A stretch of DNA of 64,000 nucleotides from an uncultured Odoribacter sp. (GTDB lineage: Bacteria > Bacteroidota > Bacteroidia > Bacteroidales > Marinifilaceae). Both the position numbers and the translations under genes were made by a program. The notes below the pieces were generated by a model. It was not told the origin of the DNA, made no database searches, and was given only the letters and a program-made list of their open reading frames with translations. How positions within the stretch are numbered: the first letter of the stretch is position 1; every line of letters starts with the position of its first letter. The DNA lies in the NCBI GenBank assembly GCA_910578985.1, contig CAJTSF010000002.1, forward strand, positions 62,001 through 126,000. The letters run 5' to 3'. Shown here in pieces: positions 8,942 to 18,136 of the stretch.

Positions 8942-10609
8942 ATGACAGACATAGAAATAGCAAGCCAAGCAACCTTGCAACCTATCGCACAGATTGCCCA
9001 AAAATTGGGTATAGACACGGATTCCATCGAGTTATATGGAAAATACAAAGCCAAACTTCCGTTGGACTTAATCGATGCGGAAAAGATGAAAGGCAAACAC
9101 CTGATTCTGGTATCCGCCATCTCTCCCACTCCGGCAGGAGAAGGGAAGACCACGATATCCATCGGTTTGACGGAAGGCTTGAACCGCATCGGCAAGAAAA
9201 CGACCGTCGTGTTGCGTGAACCCTCTTTAGGACCCGTATTCGGCATTAAAGGAGGAGCGACCGGCGGAGGCTACTCGCAAGTGTTGCCGATGGAAGACAT
9301 CAACCTGCACTTCACGGGCGACTTCAATGCCATTGAAAAAGCGCACAACTTATTGGCAGCCTTAATTGATAACAACGTACAAAGTAAAAACTCTTCTTTA
9401 GGTCTTGACCCGCGTACCGTGACCTGGAAACGGGTAATGGACATGAACGACCGCTCCCTGCGCCATATCATCGTAGGTTTGGGAGGTACAACCTCCGGCA
9501 TACCGCGCGAAACCGGATTCGACATCACGGCAGCTTCCGAAATCATGGCTATTCTGTGCTTGGCGGAAAGTTTTACGGACTTAAAAGAGAGGTTAGGCAA
9601 CATCTTCATCGGTTATACCTACGACAAGAAACCGTTATACGCCCGCGACCTGAAAGCCAACGGCGCCATGGCAGCTTTATTGAAGGATGCCATCAAACCG
9701 AATTTGGTTCAGACCATGGAAGGCAATCCTGCCATCATCCACGGCGGACCGTTCGCCAACATTGCACAAGGCACCAACTCCATTCTGGCAACGAAAATGG
9801 GCTTGTCGCTTTCCGACTTTGTAGTAACGGAAGCAGGCTTCGGCTTTGACCTGGGAGCTGAAAAGTTCTTTGACATCAAGTGCGTGAAAGCCGGTTTGAA
9901 CCCAAGTGCCGTCGTATTGGTAGCCACTGTTCGCGCCCTGAAATACCACGGAGGCGTGAAAATCGAAAACCTGAAAGAGGAGAACACGGAAGCCTTGCGC
10001 AAAGGCATGGAAAACTTGGAGAAGCACGTGGAGAATATGAAAAAATTCAACATCTGCCCCATCGTCGCTTTAAACAAATTTGTCACCGATACGGATGCTG
10101 AAATTCAAATCATCGCCGACAAATGTAAAGAACTGGGAGTGCCGATGGAAGTGGCGGAAGTATGGGCAAAAGGCGGCAAAGGAGCGGAACGTCTGGCGGA
10201 ATTGGCAGCCAAAGTGGCGGAACAATGCGTATGCCAGTTAAAACCGCTGTATGATTGGAATTGGAGCGTAGAAAAGAAAATAGAAACCATCGCCAAGGAA
10301 ATATACGGTGCCGCTGCCATTGATTATACCTCACAGGCAAAAAGCGATTTGAAAAAAATCATTGCTCTCGGTCTGGACAAATTGCCGGTGTGTGTGGCAA
10401 AAACGCAAAAATCCCTTTCCGACAATCCGAAACTGCTGGGACGTCCGAAAGATTTCATTGTGACGGTACGGCAAATCGAGATTGCCGCCGGCGCCGGATT
10501 CGTTATTCCCATCACAGGCGACATCATGCGTATGCCCGGATTGCCCGATAAACCGTCGGCGGAAAACATCGATATCGATGAAAAAGGACATATTACGGGA
10601 TTGTTTTAA
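8942..10609 (+). CDS. fhs: Formate--tetrahydrofolate ligase
   Basis: The 555-residue enzyme joins formate, ATP and tetrahydrofolate to 10-formyl-THF in the one-carbon pool. The ATP-binding loop PTPAGEGKTT is at about 62-71, followed by SIGLTEGLNRIGKKTTVVLREPSLGPVFGIKGGATGGGYSQVLPMEDINLHFTGD, the family signature. The C-terminus carries VRQIEIAAGAGFVIPITGDIMRMPGLP. Length matches the bacterial family (about 555-560). No acetogenesis partners (folD, metF) are adjacent. The phosphoesterase gene begins 20 bases later. Confidence 0.98.
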   Translation: MTDIEIASQATLQPIAQIAQKLGIDTDSIELYGKYKAKLPLDLIDAEKMKGKHLILVSAISPTPAGEGKTTISIGLTEGLNRIGKKTTVVLREPSLGPVFGIKGGATGGGYSQVLPMEDINLHFTGDFNAIEKAHNLLAALIDNNVQSKNSSLGLDPRTVTWKRVMDMNDRSLRHIIVGLGGTTSGIPRETGFDITAASEIMAILCLAESFTDLKERLGNIFIGYTYDKKPLYARDLKANGAMAALLKDAIKPNLVQTMEGNPAIIHGGPFANIAQGTNSILATKMGLSLSDFVVTEAGFGFDLGAEKFFDIKCVKAGLNPSAVVLVATVRALKYHGGVKIENLKEENTEALRKGMENLEKHVENMKKFNICPIVALNKFVTDTDAEIQIIADKCKELGVPMEVAEVWAKGGKGAERLAELAAKVAEQCVCQLKPLYDWNWSVEKKIETIAKEIYGAAAIDYTSQAKSDLKKIIALGLDKLPVCVAKTQKSLSDNPKLLGRPKDFIVTVRQIEIAAGAGFVIPITGDIMRMPGLPDKPSAENIDIDEKGHITGLF

Positions 10610-10629
10610 AACATGGAAAAGAATAGAAT

Positions 10630-11814
10630 ATGAGGAGTAGCAATATCATGATACTGTTGGCAGGGCTTCTCTTTATCCTCTTGACCGATGCGACATTCGG
10701 TCACATGATGAAAAGAATGTGGAAAAAGAAATGGCTACTGTCCGTTTACCTGCTCCATAGTGTGTTCTTCATGATCTCCCTGGTGCTGTACCACCTTTAC
10801 ATCACCAAACTGAAAAGCCCGGAGAGCTACTTCTGGATAGGCAAATTGTTCGGGCTGCTCTTCCTGTTCTATATCCCCAAACTTTTTTATATCTTACTGT
10901 GGACGGTCGGACGGCTTTTCAAAAAAGTCTATCCCTCTTTCCACCGTATCATGACGGTTAGTGCCGGCTGTATAGCCGGTGCTTTGTTTTTTATTCTGCT
11001 GTTCAGTATTACAGGCGGAAGATACAATTACCGCATCGAGCAAATCGAAGTGCCCATCACTCATCTGCCGGAAACATTCGAAGGCTTTACCATTGTCCAC
11101 TTGACGGACATTCACTTGGGAAGCTACGGAAAAAGCTACAAAGGCATAGACAGACTCGTAGAGAAAGTCAATGGCTTAAAGCCTGACCTGATTGTCTTTA
11201 CCGGCGACATGGTCAATAACTTTGCCGAAGAGATGGAACCTTGGATTCCCGTCCTACAACGGTTGCAAGCTCCTTACGGGAAATATGCCGTCACCGGGAA
11301 TCACGATTACGGGGACTACACACATTGGTCCTCCCCACAGGCGAAAAAAGAGAATATGGAGCAATTCTACCGGAATATGGATGCCATGGGTTTTCGTATG
11401 CTACACAATTCCAACATCCCCGTCATCCGGCAAAATGACACATTATGGCTTGCCGGCGTAGAGAACTGGGGAAAGCCCCCTTTTCCCCAATATGGCAACT
11501 TGAAAGCCGCACTGGAGGGTATTTCTGCCGGAAACCCGGTTATCCTCCTCTCCCACGACCCCTCCCATTGGAGGCATGAAGTGTTGGGCGTCCCGGTCGC
11601 ATTGACACTTTCCGGACACACCCACGCAATGCAAATGGGAATAAAAATAGGAAACATGGAATGGAGTCCCTCCCAATACCTGTATCCAGAATACGACGGA
11701 TTATATCAAGAAGACAACCGCTACCTGCACGTCAGCAGAGGTCAAGGGTATTTGGGCTATCCCGGAAGAATCGGGTTACGACCCGTAATTACTCAACTGA
11801 TTTTGAAAAAATGA
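10630..11814 (+). CDS. Membrane-anchored metallophosphoesterase
   Basis: The 394-residue protein has four hydrophobic segments in residues 1-135 and then a calcineurin-like phosphoesterase domain. Metal-ligand motifs are visible in order: LTDIHLGSYGK (Asp160), GDMVNN, GNHDY (223-227), LLSHDPSHW, and GHTHAMQMG (from 329). The order matches the YkuE/YaeI-like group, which act on phospholipid or UDP-lipid substrates; the substrate here is unknown. Its stop overlaps the start of the next gene (ATGA), so the two are translationally coupled. Confidence 0.93.
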   Translation: MRSSNIMILLAGLLFILLTDATFGHMMKRMWKKKWLLSVYLLHSVFFMISLVLYHLYITKLKSPESYFWIGKLFGLLFLFYIPKLFYILLWTVGRLFKKVYPSFHRIMTVSAGCIAGALFFILLFSITGGRYNYRIEQIEVPITHLPETFEGFTIVHLTDIHLGSYGKSYKGIDRLVEKVNGLKPDLIVFTGDMVNNFAEEMEPWIPVLQRLQAPYGKYAVTGNHDYGDYTHWSSPQAKKENMEQFYRNMDAMGFRMLHNSNIPVIRQNDTLWLAGVENWGKPPFPQYGNLKAALEGISAGNPVILLSHDPSHWRHEVLGVPVALTLSGHTHAMQMGIKIGNMEWSPSQYLYPEYDGLYQEDNRYLHVSRGQGYLGYPGRIGLRPVITQLILKK

Positions 11815-12791
11815 AACGACACCGCATTAGAAATATCCGCTTGCTTGCCGTGTACCTAATCGGCGGAATAATTGCCTCTACCTTTCTTTTCATTGCTTTC
11901 ATGAATATCTCCTGGAACAATTGGATGATATATCTCTGCCTTGTTACCGCTTTGCTTATCATGGGTGCGGGAGCTATTTATATCGTCTATGACCGCATGC
12001 ACCGGAAAATCATTTCATTCACCAGACAATTGGAAGCTTCCATTGCCGAACAGAAACAACGCGAAACGGAAATGAACATGGCTTGCCGCATCCAGCAACG
12101 CTTTCTGCCTCGTCCTGTTGAACTCCCTGCCTGTATTGACCTCGTGGCGGAACTCCACCAATCGAGGGAAGTAGGAGGCGACTTGTATGACTTTTTCCTC
12201 TTGGACCGGCATCTCTATTTTGCCATCGGCGACGTATCGGGCAAAGGGATTCCGGCAGCGCTCTACATGACCTCCATGAGCAAACTCTTTCACTACGTTG
12301 CCCAGAACCACGCTTCAACGGCGGAGATTTGCACCATCCTCAACAATCAGATGTGTGACTCGCAAGATGACATTTACGCTACGCTCTTCATTGGAATACT
12401 GAATTTGGATACCGGTGTACTAACTTACACTAATGCGGGACACACCTACCCTTTGTGTTTCCGTTCCGAACCTCATATCGACTTCATAGAACAGTATCCG
12501 GACGTTCCGGTCGGCATATTGGAGGACTACTCTTTCAACGAGTACACCCATACCTTGGACAAAGGCTGCTCCCTCTTGTTTTACACCGACGGCATCACGG
12601 ATGCCGAAGATCCATCCGGCTCTTTCTACGGCAAAGAACGTTTGATTGCCTGTGTCGAGGCATGCACACACAAAGCCTCCAAGGAAATCATTCTCACCAT
12701 CATGGATGAAATCAACACCCACATCTCCACGCGCCGCCAGTCGGACGATTTGACTTTATTGCTGATTAAATATAACGGGGCGGATGCCTGA
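11811..12791 (+). CDS. SpoIIE/RsbU-type PP2C serine phosphatase with membrane anchor
   Basis: I place the start at the ATG overlapping the previous stop (ATGA). A longer upstream frame only overlaps the coding end of the phosphoesterase. The 326-residue protein has two membrane helices (about 12-35 and 40-65), a short coiled linker and a SpoIIE domain with EVGGDLYDFF (Asp124), GDVSGKGIPAALYM, YTDGITDAEDP and a final SDDLTLLLIKY. Such phosphatases dephosphorylate anti-anti-sigma (STAS) proteins, but no STAS or RsbW-like kinase is encoded nearby. It ends exactly where the convergent gene ends. Confidence 0.92.
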   Translation: MKRHRIRNIRLLAVYLIGGIIASTFLFIAFMNISWNNWMIYLCLVTALLIMGAGAIYIVYDRMHRKIISFTRQLEASIAEQKQRETEMNMACRIQQRFLPRPVELPACIDLVAELHQSREVGGDLYDFFLLDRHLYFAIGDVSGKGIPAALYMTSMSKLFHYVAQNHASTAEICTILNNQMCDSQDDIYATLFIGILNLDTGVLTYTNAGHTYPLCFRSEPHIDFIEQYPDVPVGILEDYSFNEYTHTLDKGCSLLFYTDGITDAEDPSGSFYGKERLIACVEACTHKASKEIILTIMDEINTHISTRRQSDDLTLLLIKYNGADA

Positions 12792-14045
12792 CTAAGTCTT
12801 GTGTTGCTTCTTCTTGGCAGCGGGAAACAGGATATTATTCAAAATCAACCGATAACCGGCAGATTGTTTATGCAAATCCAACTCCGTCACCGGATCGCCG
12901 ACAAAATGCTGGTAATCTTCCGGATCATGCCCACCGAAGAAACTCCACGTTCCTTTCCCATATTCTCCGTGAATATAACGTGCCTCTCCGGCAACTTTAT
13001 TCTCCCCCATAATCAGCACATTAGACTTGATTAACGACCGCTTGTAAGCCGTCGTCTGCCCCATGAATCCCTTAATCATATTCTCATGGTTTTGGCATAA
13101 CATGGTCGGCACCGGATCCCACTTAGCCGAAAAATCGAACAACAGGAAATAATCCTCTTTCTCCCCTACCTTCCGGGTTTCCGTCACGTCGATATCCGAA
13201 TACTCATATACATTCGGATTCATGACCAACTGAAAATCCTTGAAAGCAAACGTCTGGGAGTAGTCGAGTTTCTCCTGTGCATTCGGATCTGCCGGGTCCC
13301 CGTCGAACATCACATCACAGATATCCACCTCCATCGCTGCCAACGCAATGTCAAACGTATCGGTCGCCGAACACATGGCAAACATGAAACCGCCGTTGGC
13401 GACGAAATCCCGGATTTTACGCACGACCGCTTTCTTCAACTCCGAAATCTTGGCATATCCGTATTTTTGGGCAGTTTGCTTATTGGCAGCCTCTTCTCGG
13501 CGATACCAATCCATATGGCGGTAATTGCGGTAGAATTTCCCCATCTGCCCCGTAAAATCCTCATGGTGCAGATGCAACCAGTCATACTCCTTCAAGCGTC
13601 CGTCCATAATCTCCGAATCATACACCACGTCATACGGAATCTCTGCATACGTCATTGCCAGCGTCACCGCATCATCCCAGGGCTTTTTCTCCTTCGGGGA
13701 ATAAACCGCGATCTTCGGCGCCTTTTCCAACTTCACAGCATCCGCATTCACCTCCGGCAAGGCAATCTCGGCTAAAATGGATTGCAGGCGGGCGGGAGGA
13801 ATCACCTCGAAACTCACCCCTTTCAACAGGCATTCCGTCCTCCCCTCTGCATCGAAGGGAAGCACAAAGCTACCTCCCCGGTAATTCAGCAGCCACTGGA
13901 TTTCATACCCTTTCTTCAAAGCATGGTAAGCCACCCCGTAGGCTTTCAAATGATTGGACTGGGAAGCATCCATCGGAATAAGAATATGATTGGCAAATGC
14001 CCCCCAAGCAGAAAACATCCACACGAATAACAATATCACTCTCAT
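12792..14045 (-). CDS. Secreted glutamine-amidotransferase-like protein (often misnamed asparagine synthetase B)
   Basis: The 417-residue protein has a Sec signal (cleavage near GAFA-N, about residue 18). The region at about 110-270 looks like a ThuA/class I amidotransferase-type alpha/beta fold: KIAVYSPKEKKPWDDAVTLAMTYAEIPYDVVYD, YDWLHLHHEDFTG, and FVANGGFMFAMCSATDTFDIAL with a Cys after a strand. No asparagine synthetase or ATP-pyrophosphatase motifs are present, although I recall Bacteroides homologues carrying that name. The gene is last in a tight leftward run after dnaB (11-base gap). Function is unknown. Confidence 0.75.
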   Translation of the reverse strand: MRVILLFVWMFSAWGAFANHILIPMDASQSNHLKAYGVAYHALKKGYEIQWLLNYRGGSFVLPFDAEGRTECLLKGVSFEVIPPARLQSILAEIALPEVNADAVKLEKAPKIAVYSPKEKKPWDDAVTLAMTYAEIPYDVVYDSEIMDGRLKEYDWLHLHHEDFTGQMGKFYRNYRHMDWYRREEAANKQTAQKYGYAKISELKKAVVRKIRDFVANGGFMFAMCSATDTFDIALAAMEVDICDVMFDGDPADPNAQEKLDYSQTFAFKDFQLVMNPNVYEYSDIDVTETRKVGEKEDYFLLFDFSAKWDPVPTMLCQNHENMIKGFMGQTTAYKRSLIKSNVLIMGENKVAGEARYIHGEYGKGTWSFFGGHDPEDYQHFVGDPVTELDLHKQSAGYRLILNNILFPAAKKKQHKT

Positions 14046-14056
14046 AAATCCTCCCT

Positions 14057-15607
14057 TTAAAAAGGCGCATCGCCCGAATTAATCGCACTGCCGGTTTGAC
14101 GCATATGTTCGAACTCCTGCTCTAAAACCGGAAATCCTCCATCGCCTCCCTCCCCGTTCATCTTGGACACAAAAGTCTGGGTGACAAATTCTCCCGTGGT
14201 AACATTGGACGCAAACGGCGAAGTGGTATTCAAATCCTCGAAACGGGTCAATTCGGCACGGAAACGGAGGTTTATCTCCCCCACCGCGCCGTTACGGTGC
14301 TTCGCAATGATAATATTGGCTATCCCTTTCGTGGAATTTCCCTCGCTGTCCGTCTCGATACCGTACTTTTCCGGTCGGTGGATAAACATCACCATGTCGG
14401 CATCCTGCTCGATGGCTCCCGACTCACGCAAGTCCGACAGCATCGGCTTCTTGTCCGGACGCGACTCCACGCCGCGGTTCAACTGCGAAAGGGCAATCAC
14501 CGGAATGCTCAACTCCTTGGCGATAATCTTCAACTGCCTGGATATCAAACTCACCTCCTGCTCGCGGTTTCCCCGCATATCCGCGCCCGCCGTCATCAAC
14601 TGCAAATAGTCGATAATCAGCACCTGCATCCCCTTCTGCTTCAAACGGCGGCACTTCGCACGTAATTCGAAGATAGACAGCGCTGGCGTATCATCCACCA
14701 AGATGGGTGCCTCCACCAATGCCTTGATACGGGCATGCAACTGTTTCCACTCCTCCGTTGTCAGACGTCCCGTCTTTAGTTTCTCCGACTCCAATTCCGT
14801 CTCGCTGGCTATCAAACGGGTAACCAGCTGCACTGCCGACATCTCCAAAGAAAAAATCGCCACCGTCTGTTTATGGACAACCGCCATATTCCGCGCCATC
14901 GACAGCACAAACGCCGTCTTTCCCATTGCAGGACGCGCAGCCACAATCACCAGGTCGGAAGGCTGCCAGCCGGCAGTCACCTCATCCAACGCAACAAAAC
15001 CCGAAGGAACGCCGTTGATGCCATCCGGCTTGGATGCCGCCCGCTCAATACCCTTGATCGCCTCTTCGATAATCGGGGCAATCTCCGCCGTATCCTTCTT
15101 GATATTCCCTTCGGCAATATCGAACACGTTCTTCTGCGCCTTGTCGATAAGGTCGGACACATCCGTCGCATCGTCGTATGCCAGTTCCTGAATCTCCGTG
15201 CACACCCCGATTAACTTGCGTTGCAGGTACTTCTGCACGATAATCTTGCTGTGGAACTCGATATGCGCCGCCGAAGCCACCCGCGAAGTCAGTAGAGAAA
15301 GATAATAATACCCACCCACCTGTTCCAACTCGCCGCTCTGCTTCAAAGCCTCGCTCACCGTCAGGATATCCACCGGCTCGTCATTGATACACAACTTCTG
15401 TATCGCCCGGAAAATCCGCTGATGGGCATCCTTGTAAAAAGCCTCGGGCTTCAACAAATCCCCCACCACGGCAAAAGCATCCTGTTCCAACATCAGCGCC
15501 CCCAGCACCCCCTCTTCCAAATCCACCGCCTGGGGAGGCAGTTTACCATACTCCACCTGCAAGTCCTTCACGCTGTTCTTTCCGTTAAAATCCGTCTTCT
15601 TCGCCAT
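14057..15607 (-). CDS. dnaB: Replicative DNA helicase
   Basis: The 516-residue protein is the hexameric replicative helicase. The N-terminal primase-binding domain (PQAVDLEEGVLGALMLEQDAF) covers about 20-130. The RecA-like domain holds Walker A AARPAMGKT, AIFSLEMSAVQLVTRLIASE, the Walker B-type VLIIDYLQLM and SQLNRGVESR. The start MAKKTDFNGKN is preferred because GGAAG lies about 8 bases upstream; ATGs 18 and 54 bases further up are in frame. The C-terminal tail (about 40 residues after the RecA fold) is longer than in E. coli, typical of Bacteroidota. It is followed 11 bases later by the amidotransferase-like gene. Confidence 0.97.
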   Translation of the reverse strand: MAKKTDFNGKNSVKDLQVEYGKLPPQAVDLEEGVLGALMLEQDAFAVVGDLLKPEAFYKDAHQRIFRAIQKLCINDEPVDILTVSEALKQSGELEQVGGYYYLSLLTSRVASAAHIEFHSKIIVQKYLQRKLIGVCTEIQELAYDDATDVSDLIDKAQKNVFDIAEGNIKKDTAEIAPIIEEAIKGIERAASKPDGINGVPSGFVALDEVTAGWQPSDLVIVAARPAMGKTAFVLSMARNMAVVHKQTVAIFSLEMSAVQLVTRLIASETELESEKLKTGRLTTEEWKQLHARIKALVEAPILVDDTPALSIFELRAKCRRLKQKGMQVLIIDYLQLMTAGADMRGNREQEVSLISRQLKIIAKELSIPVIALSQLNRGVESRPDKKPMLSDLRESGAIEQDADMVMFIHRPEKYGIETDSEGNSTKGIANIIIAKHRNGAVGEINLRFRAELTRFEDLNTTSPFASNVTTGEFVTQTFVSKMNGEGGDGGFPVLEQEFEHMRQTGSAINSGDAPF

Positions 15608-15621
15608 AATGATTCTTCCAT

Positions 15622-16194
15622 TCATAAAATAACACCCCTGCTCTTCAACTCCCAAAAACACCGCACGGTGGCATCCACGTCCGCCATGGCGTTATGTGCA
15701 TTGTCGAACCCTTCGCCGAACAGGAACTGATGCAATTCGGACAACCTGGGATGCTTGAAACCGCGTTTCCCCGGCAACCGGCAATAATTCGTTGCCCCGT
15801 GCATGGTGCAACGCTTCGGTTTCAAGAACAGGGAAGTCATCATCCGCATCCGCTCGAACTCCGCCCCCACAATACACTCGTCGAAACTGATATTATGCCC
15901 CACCAGCACATGCGCCTTTTCCACCTGCTCCGCAAAATCCTCCAACACCTCCTGCAATGGCAACCCTTCCTTTAATGCCATAGCGGTAGTTATACCGTGC
16001 AACTTCGACACCTCCTCCGGTATCGTATATCCTTCGGGCTTCACGATGGCATTCCGGCTCTCCAACCTGTTTCCCGCCTCGTCGCACATAATCCAAGCCA
16101 ACTGCACCATCCGCGGCCAATTATCCGTTTCGGTCACCGGCGCACCCCAGCGTTTGGGTAATCCCGTTGTCTCTGTATCAAAAAACAAATACAT
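15622..16194 (-). CDS. DnaQ-like 3'-5' exonuclease
   Basis: The 190-residue protein carries the DEDDh exonuclease motifs: FDTETTGLP at residues 5-13 (Asp/Glu metal ligands), VLVGHNISFDECIV near 97, and HNAMADVDAT near 167 (His and Asp). Length and order match the stand-alone epsilon-type exonucleases that work in repair or RNA processing. It lies 14 bases after dnaB begins (upstream in transcription) and 15 bases after recN ends, so it is in the recN-exo-dnaB run. Substrate not determinable. Confidence 0.92.
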   Translation of the reverse strand: MYLFFDTETTGLPKRWGAPVTETDNWPRMVQLAWIMCDEAGNRLESRNAIVKPEGYTIPEEVSKLHGITTAMALKEGLPLQEVLEDFAEQVEKAHVLVGHNISFDECIVGAEFERMRMMTSLFLKPKRCTMHGATNYCRLPGKRGFKHPRLSELHQFLFGEGFDNAHNAMADVDATVRCFWELKSRGVIL

Positions 16195-16209
16195 AATTTC
16201 TCTTCCTTT

Positions 16210-17880
16210 TCAATTCAACACCTGATTCTGGTTCAATAAGTTTCCCGCGGCTTCCAAGGCGGCTTGGGAAATCTCCTCCCCGCTCATCATACCTGCAATC
16301 TCCCGCACCCGCTCCTCCCGCGTCAATTTACGAATACGCGAAATCGTACTCGTCCGGCTATCCTCCTTGTACACCTTGAAATGGCAATTCCCTGCCGCGG
16401 CGATTTGCGGCAAATGCGAAATGCTGATCACCTGCATCCGCCCCGCCATCTCCCTCATCATCTGCGCCATCCGGTGCGCCACCTCCCCCGATAGTCCCGT
16501 GTCGATTTCATCGAATACGATTACCGGCAACTGCTTCGTCCCCGAAAGCACATATTTCAATGCCAGCATCACCCGCGAAATCTCACCCCCCGAAGCCACC
16601 CGCGAAATCTCGCCAAGCGGCTGGTTCATATTGGCGGAAAACAAAAATCGCACCTCATCGCATCCCGTCGGCGTAAACTGCCCCGAAGGCGCCAGCTCCA
16701 CCGCAAACTCCGCATGCCGGATGCCCAACTCCATCGTCAAACGCTTCAACTCCCCGCACAACCTCTCCCGTCCCTCCTCGCGCGTCCGGTGAAGCTCCCC
16801 GCACAAATGCCGCATCCGCTCCTCCGTCTCCTGTAACCGCTTCTCCAACTCCTCCATCGCCTCACTTCCTCCCTCGATATGCTTCAACTGCTCCTCCAAG
16901 CGTTTTCTCCGCTCAATCAACTCGGCAACCGATTCCGCCTTATACTTATACAACAAATCATAAATCACATTCAACCGAGAATGGATAGCCTCGATTCTCC
17001 CCTCGTTAAACTCCACACCCTCCGCTTTCCGCGACGCCTCGTCCGCCATATCATTCAACTCGATAATCACCGAATCCAACCGCTTTCCATACTCCACCGC
17101 CTCGGGAAACGACTGCTCGATTCCTCCCAAGGCACCCCGCGCATGCTTCAACACGCTCACCACCGACTGGTCGTTCTCCCGGATTTGCCACGCCATCCCT
17201 CCCAACGCCGACTTGATGCTCTCCGCATTCGTCAGCATATCCAACTCCTGCTCCAGCTCCTCCTTCTCCCCATCCTGCAACCGCGCCCCCTCCAACTGGC
17301 TAAACTGGAACCTCAGGTAATCCCCCTCCTTCTCCGCATCCGCCGCCCGGCTCTTCATCTCCTTCAACTCCACGCTCCACTTCCGATACCGGGCATATAG
17401 CCCCCCATACTCCTCCAACAATCGACCGTTCCCGCAAAACGCATCCAACACCTCCGTCTGGTACTCCGGTCTTCCCAACAGCAAAGACTGGTGCTGTGAA
17501 TGGATATCCACCATAAACTCACCAAAATCCTTCAACAGCTTGTTGTTCACCGGTGTATCATTGATAAACCCCCTGGACTTTCCCTCTGCCGTCACCTCTC
17601 TCCGCACGGTCACATGCTCCGCATAATCCAGCTCGTTCTCCTCGAACCACCCCTGCAACCCGTATCCCCCCACGCCATACTCGATTTCCACCACGCACTT
17701 CTTCTCCTTATCCATGATGGCGGAGGAATCCGCCCGCTGCCCCAAGGTCAGCCCGATTGCCCCCAACAGAATGGACTTTCCCGCGCCGGTCTCTCCTGTA
17801 ATCACGGAAAACCCCTTCTCCATATCGATTTCCGTCCGGTCTATCAACGCATAATTATGAATACTGATATGCTCTATCAT
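16210..17880 (-). CDS. recN: DNA repair ATPase RecN
   Basis: The 556-residue SMC-like repair protein starts at MIEHISIHNYALID, the usual RecN N-terminus; the frame extends 78 bases upstream but into the promoter. Walker A GETGAGKS is at 29-36. A central coiled coil (about 155-370) is followed by the ABC signature VASGGEISRVMLALKYVL and Walker B VIVFDEIDTGLSG. RecN acts early in double-strand-break repair. A strong promoter lies 40 bases upstream. It heads a four-gene leftward run with 11-15-base gaps: recN, exonuclease, dnaB and the GATase-like gene. Confidence 0.97.
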   Translation of the reverse strand: MIEHISIHNYALIDRTEIDMEKGFSVITGETGAGKSILLGAIGLTLGQRADSSAIMDKEKKCVVEIEYGVGGYGLQGWFEENELDYAEHVTVRREVTAEGKSRGFINDTPVNNKLLKDFGEFMVDIHSQHQSLLLGRPEYQTEVLDAFCGNGRLLEEYGGLYARYRKWSVELKEMKSRAADAEKEGDYLRFQFSQLEGARLQDGEKEELEQELDMLTNAESIKSALGGMAWQIRENDQSVVSVLKHARGALGGIEQSFPEAVEYGKRLDSVIIELNDMADEASRKAEGVEFNEGRIEAIHSRLNVIYDLLYKYKAESVAELIERRKRLEEQLKHIEGGSEAMEELEKRLQETEERMRHLCGELHRTREEGRERLCGELKRLTMELGIRHAEFAVELAPSGQFTPTGCDEVRFLFSANMNQPLGEISRVASGGEISRVMLALKYVLSGTKQLPVIVFDEIDTGLSGEVAHRMAQMMREMAGRMQVISISHLPQIAAAGNCHFKVYKEDSRTSTISRIRKLTREERVREIAGMMSGEEISQAALEAAGNLLNQNQVLN

Positions 17881-17919
17881 GACTCTTGAATATATCTGTC
17901 CTGGATTTTTTTCTATCGA

Positions 17920-17950
17920 CAAAGATAGATATAAAAGACGGAAAAACAAA
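17920..17950 (-). promoter_or_regulatory. Bacteroidota promoter of recN
   Basis: On the minus strand TTTG (17947-17950) is followed after 19 bases by TATCTTTG (17920-17927). This is an exact match to the TTTG-N19-TAnnTTTG form. The -7 element is 40 bases before the recN ATG. Confidence 0.85.
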
Positions 17951-17961
17951 TGAGTCACTTC

Positions 17962-17976
17962 CCGGAAAAATTCCGG
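17962..17976. promoter_or_regulatory. Palindrome CCGGAA-AAA-TTCCGG upstream of the recN promoter
   Basis: Perfect 6-base arms with a 3-base spacer, 12 bases upstream of the recN -33 box. The place fits a regulatory site, but six-base arms occur by chance fairly often, and the arms also lie within the 250-base gap between recN and the 18137 gene. Confidence 0.25.
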
Positions 17977-18080
17977 TACTTCCTTAGGACAACGTAGGGG
18001 GCGACTAGGGTTGTCATAAAATCACTCACATTGTCGAAATATCCGGCAACAATGCCCGGACCATTTTATTGAATTTTCTG

Positions 18081-18088
18081 TATCTTTG
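18081..18088 (+). promoter_or_regulatory. -7 element (TATCTTTG) before the YczE-like gene
   Basis: TATCTTTG fits TAnnTTTG and lies 49 bases before the ATG at 18137. No clear TTTG at 19-21 bases upstream. The gap 17881-18136 holds otherwise only the recN promoter and short inverted repeats. Confidence 0.5.
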
Positions 18089-18136
18089 TTGCCACGAAAG
18101 ACATCTATACACAGAAAATTTGAAATATTATCTGTT

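Noticed and set aside
12792..14045. Asparagine synthetase B
   Set aside because: No glutamine Ntn nucleophile or ATP-pyrophosphatase motif is visible; the fold looks like a ThuA/GATase1-type secreted protein.
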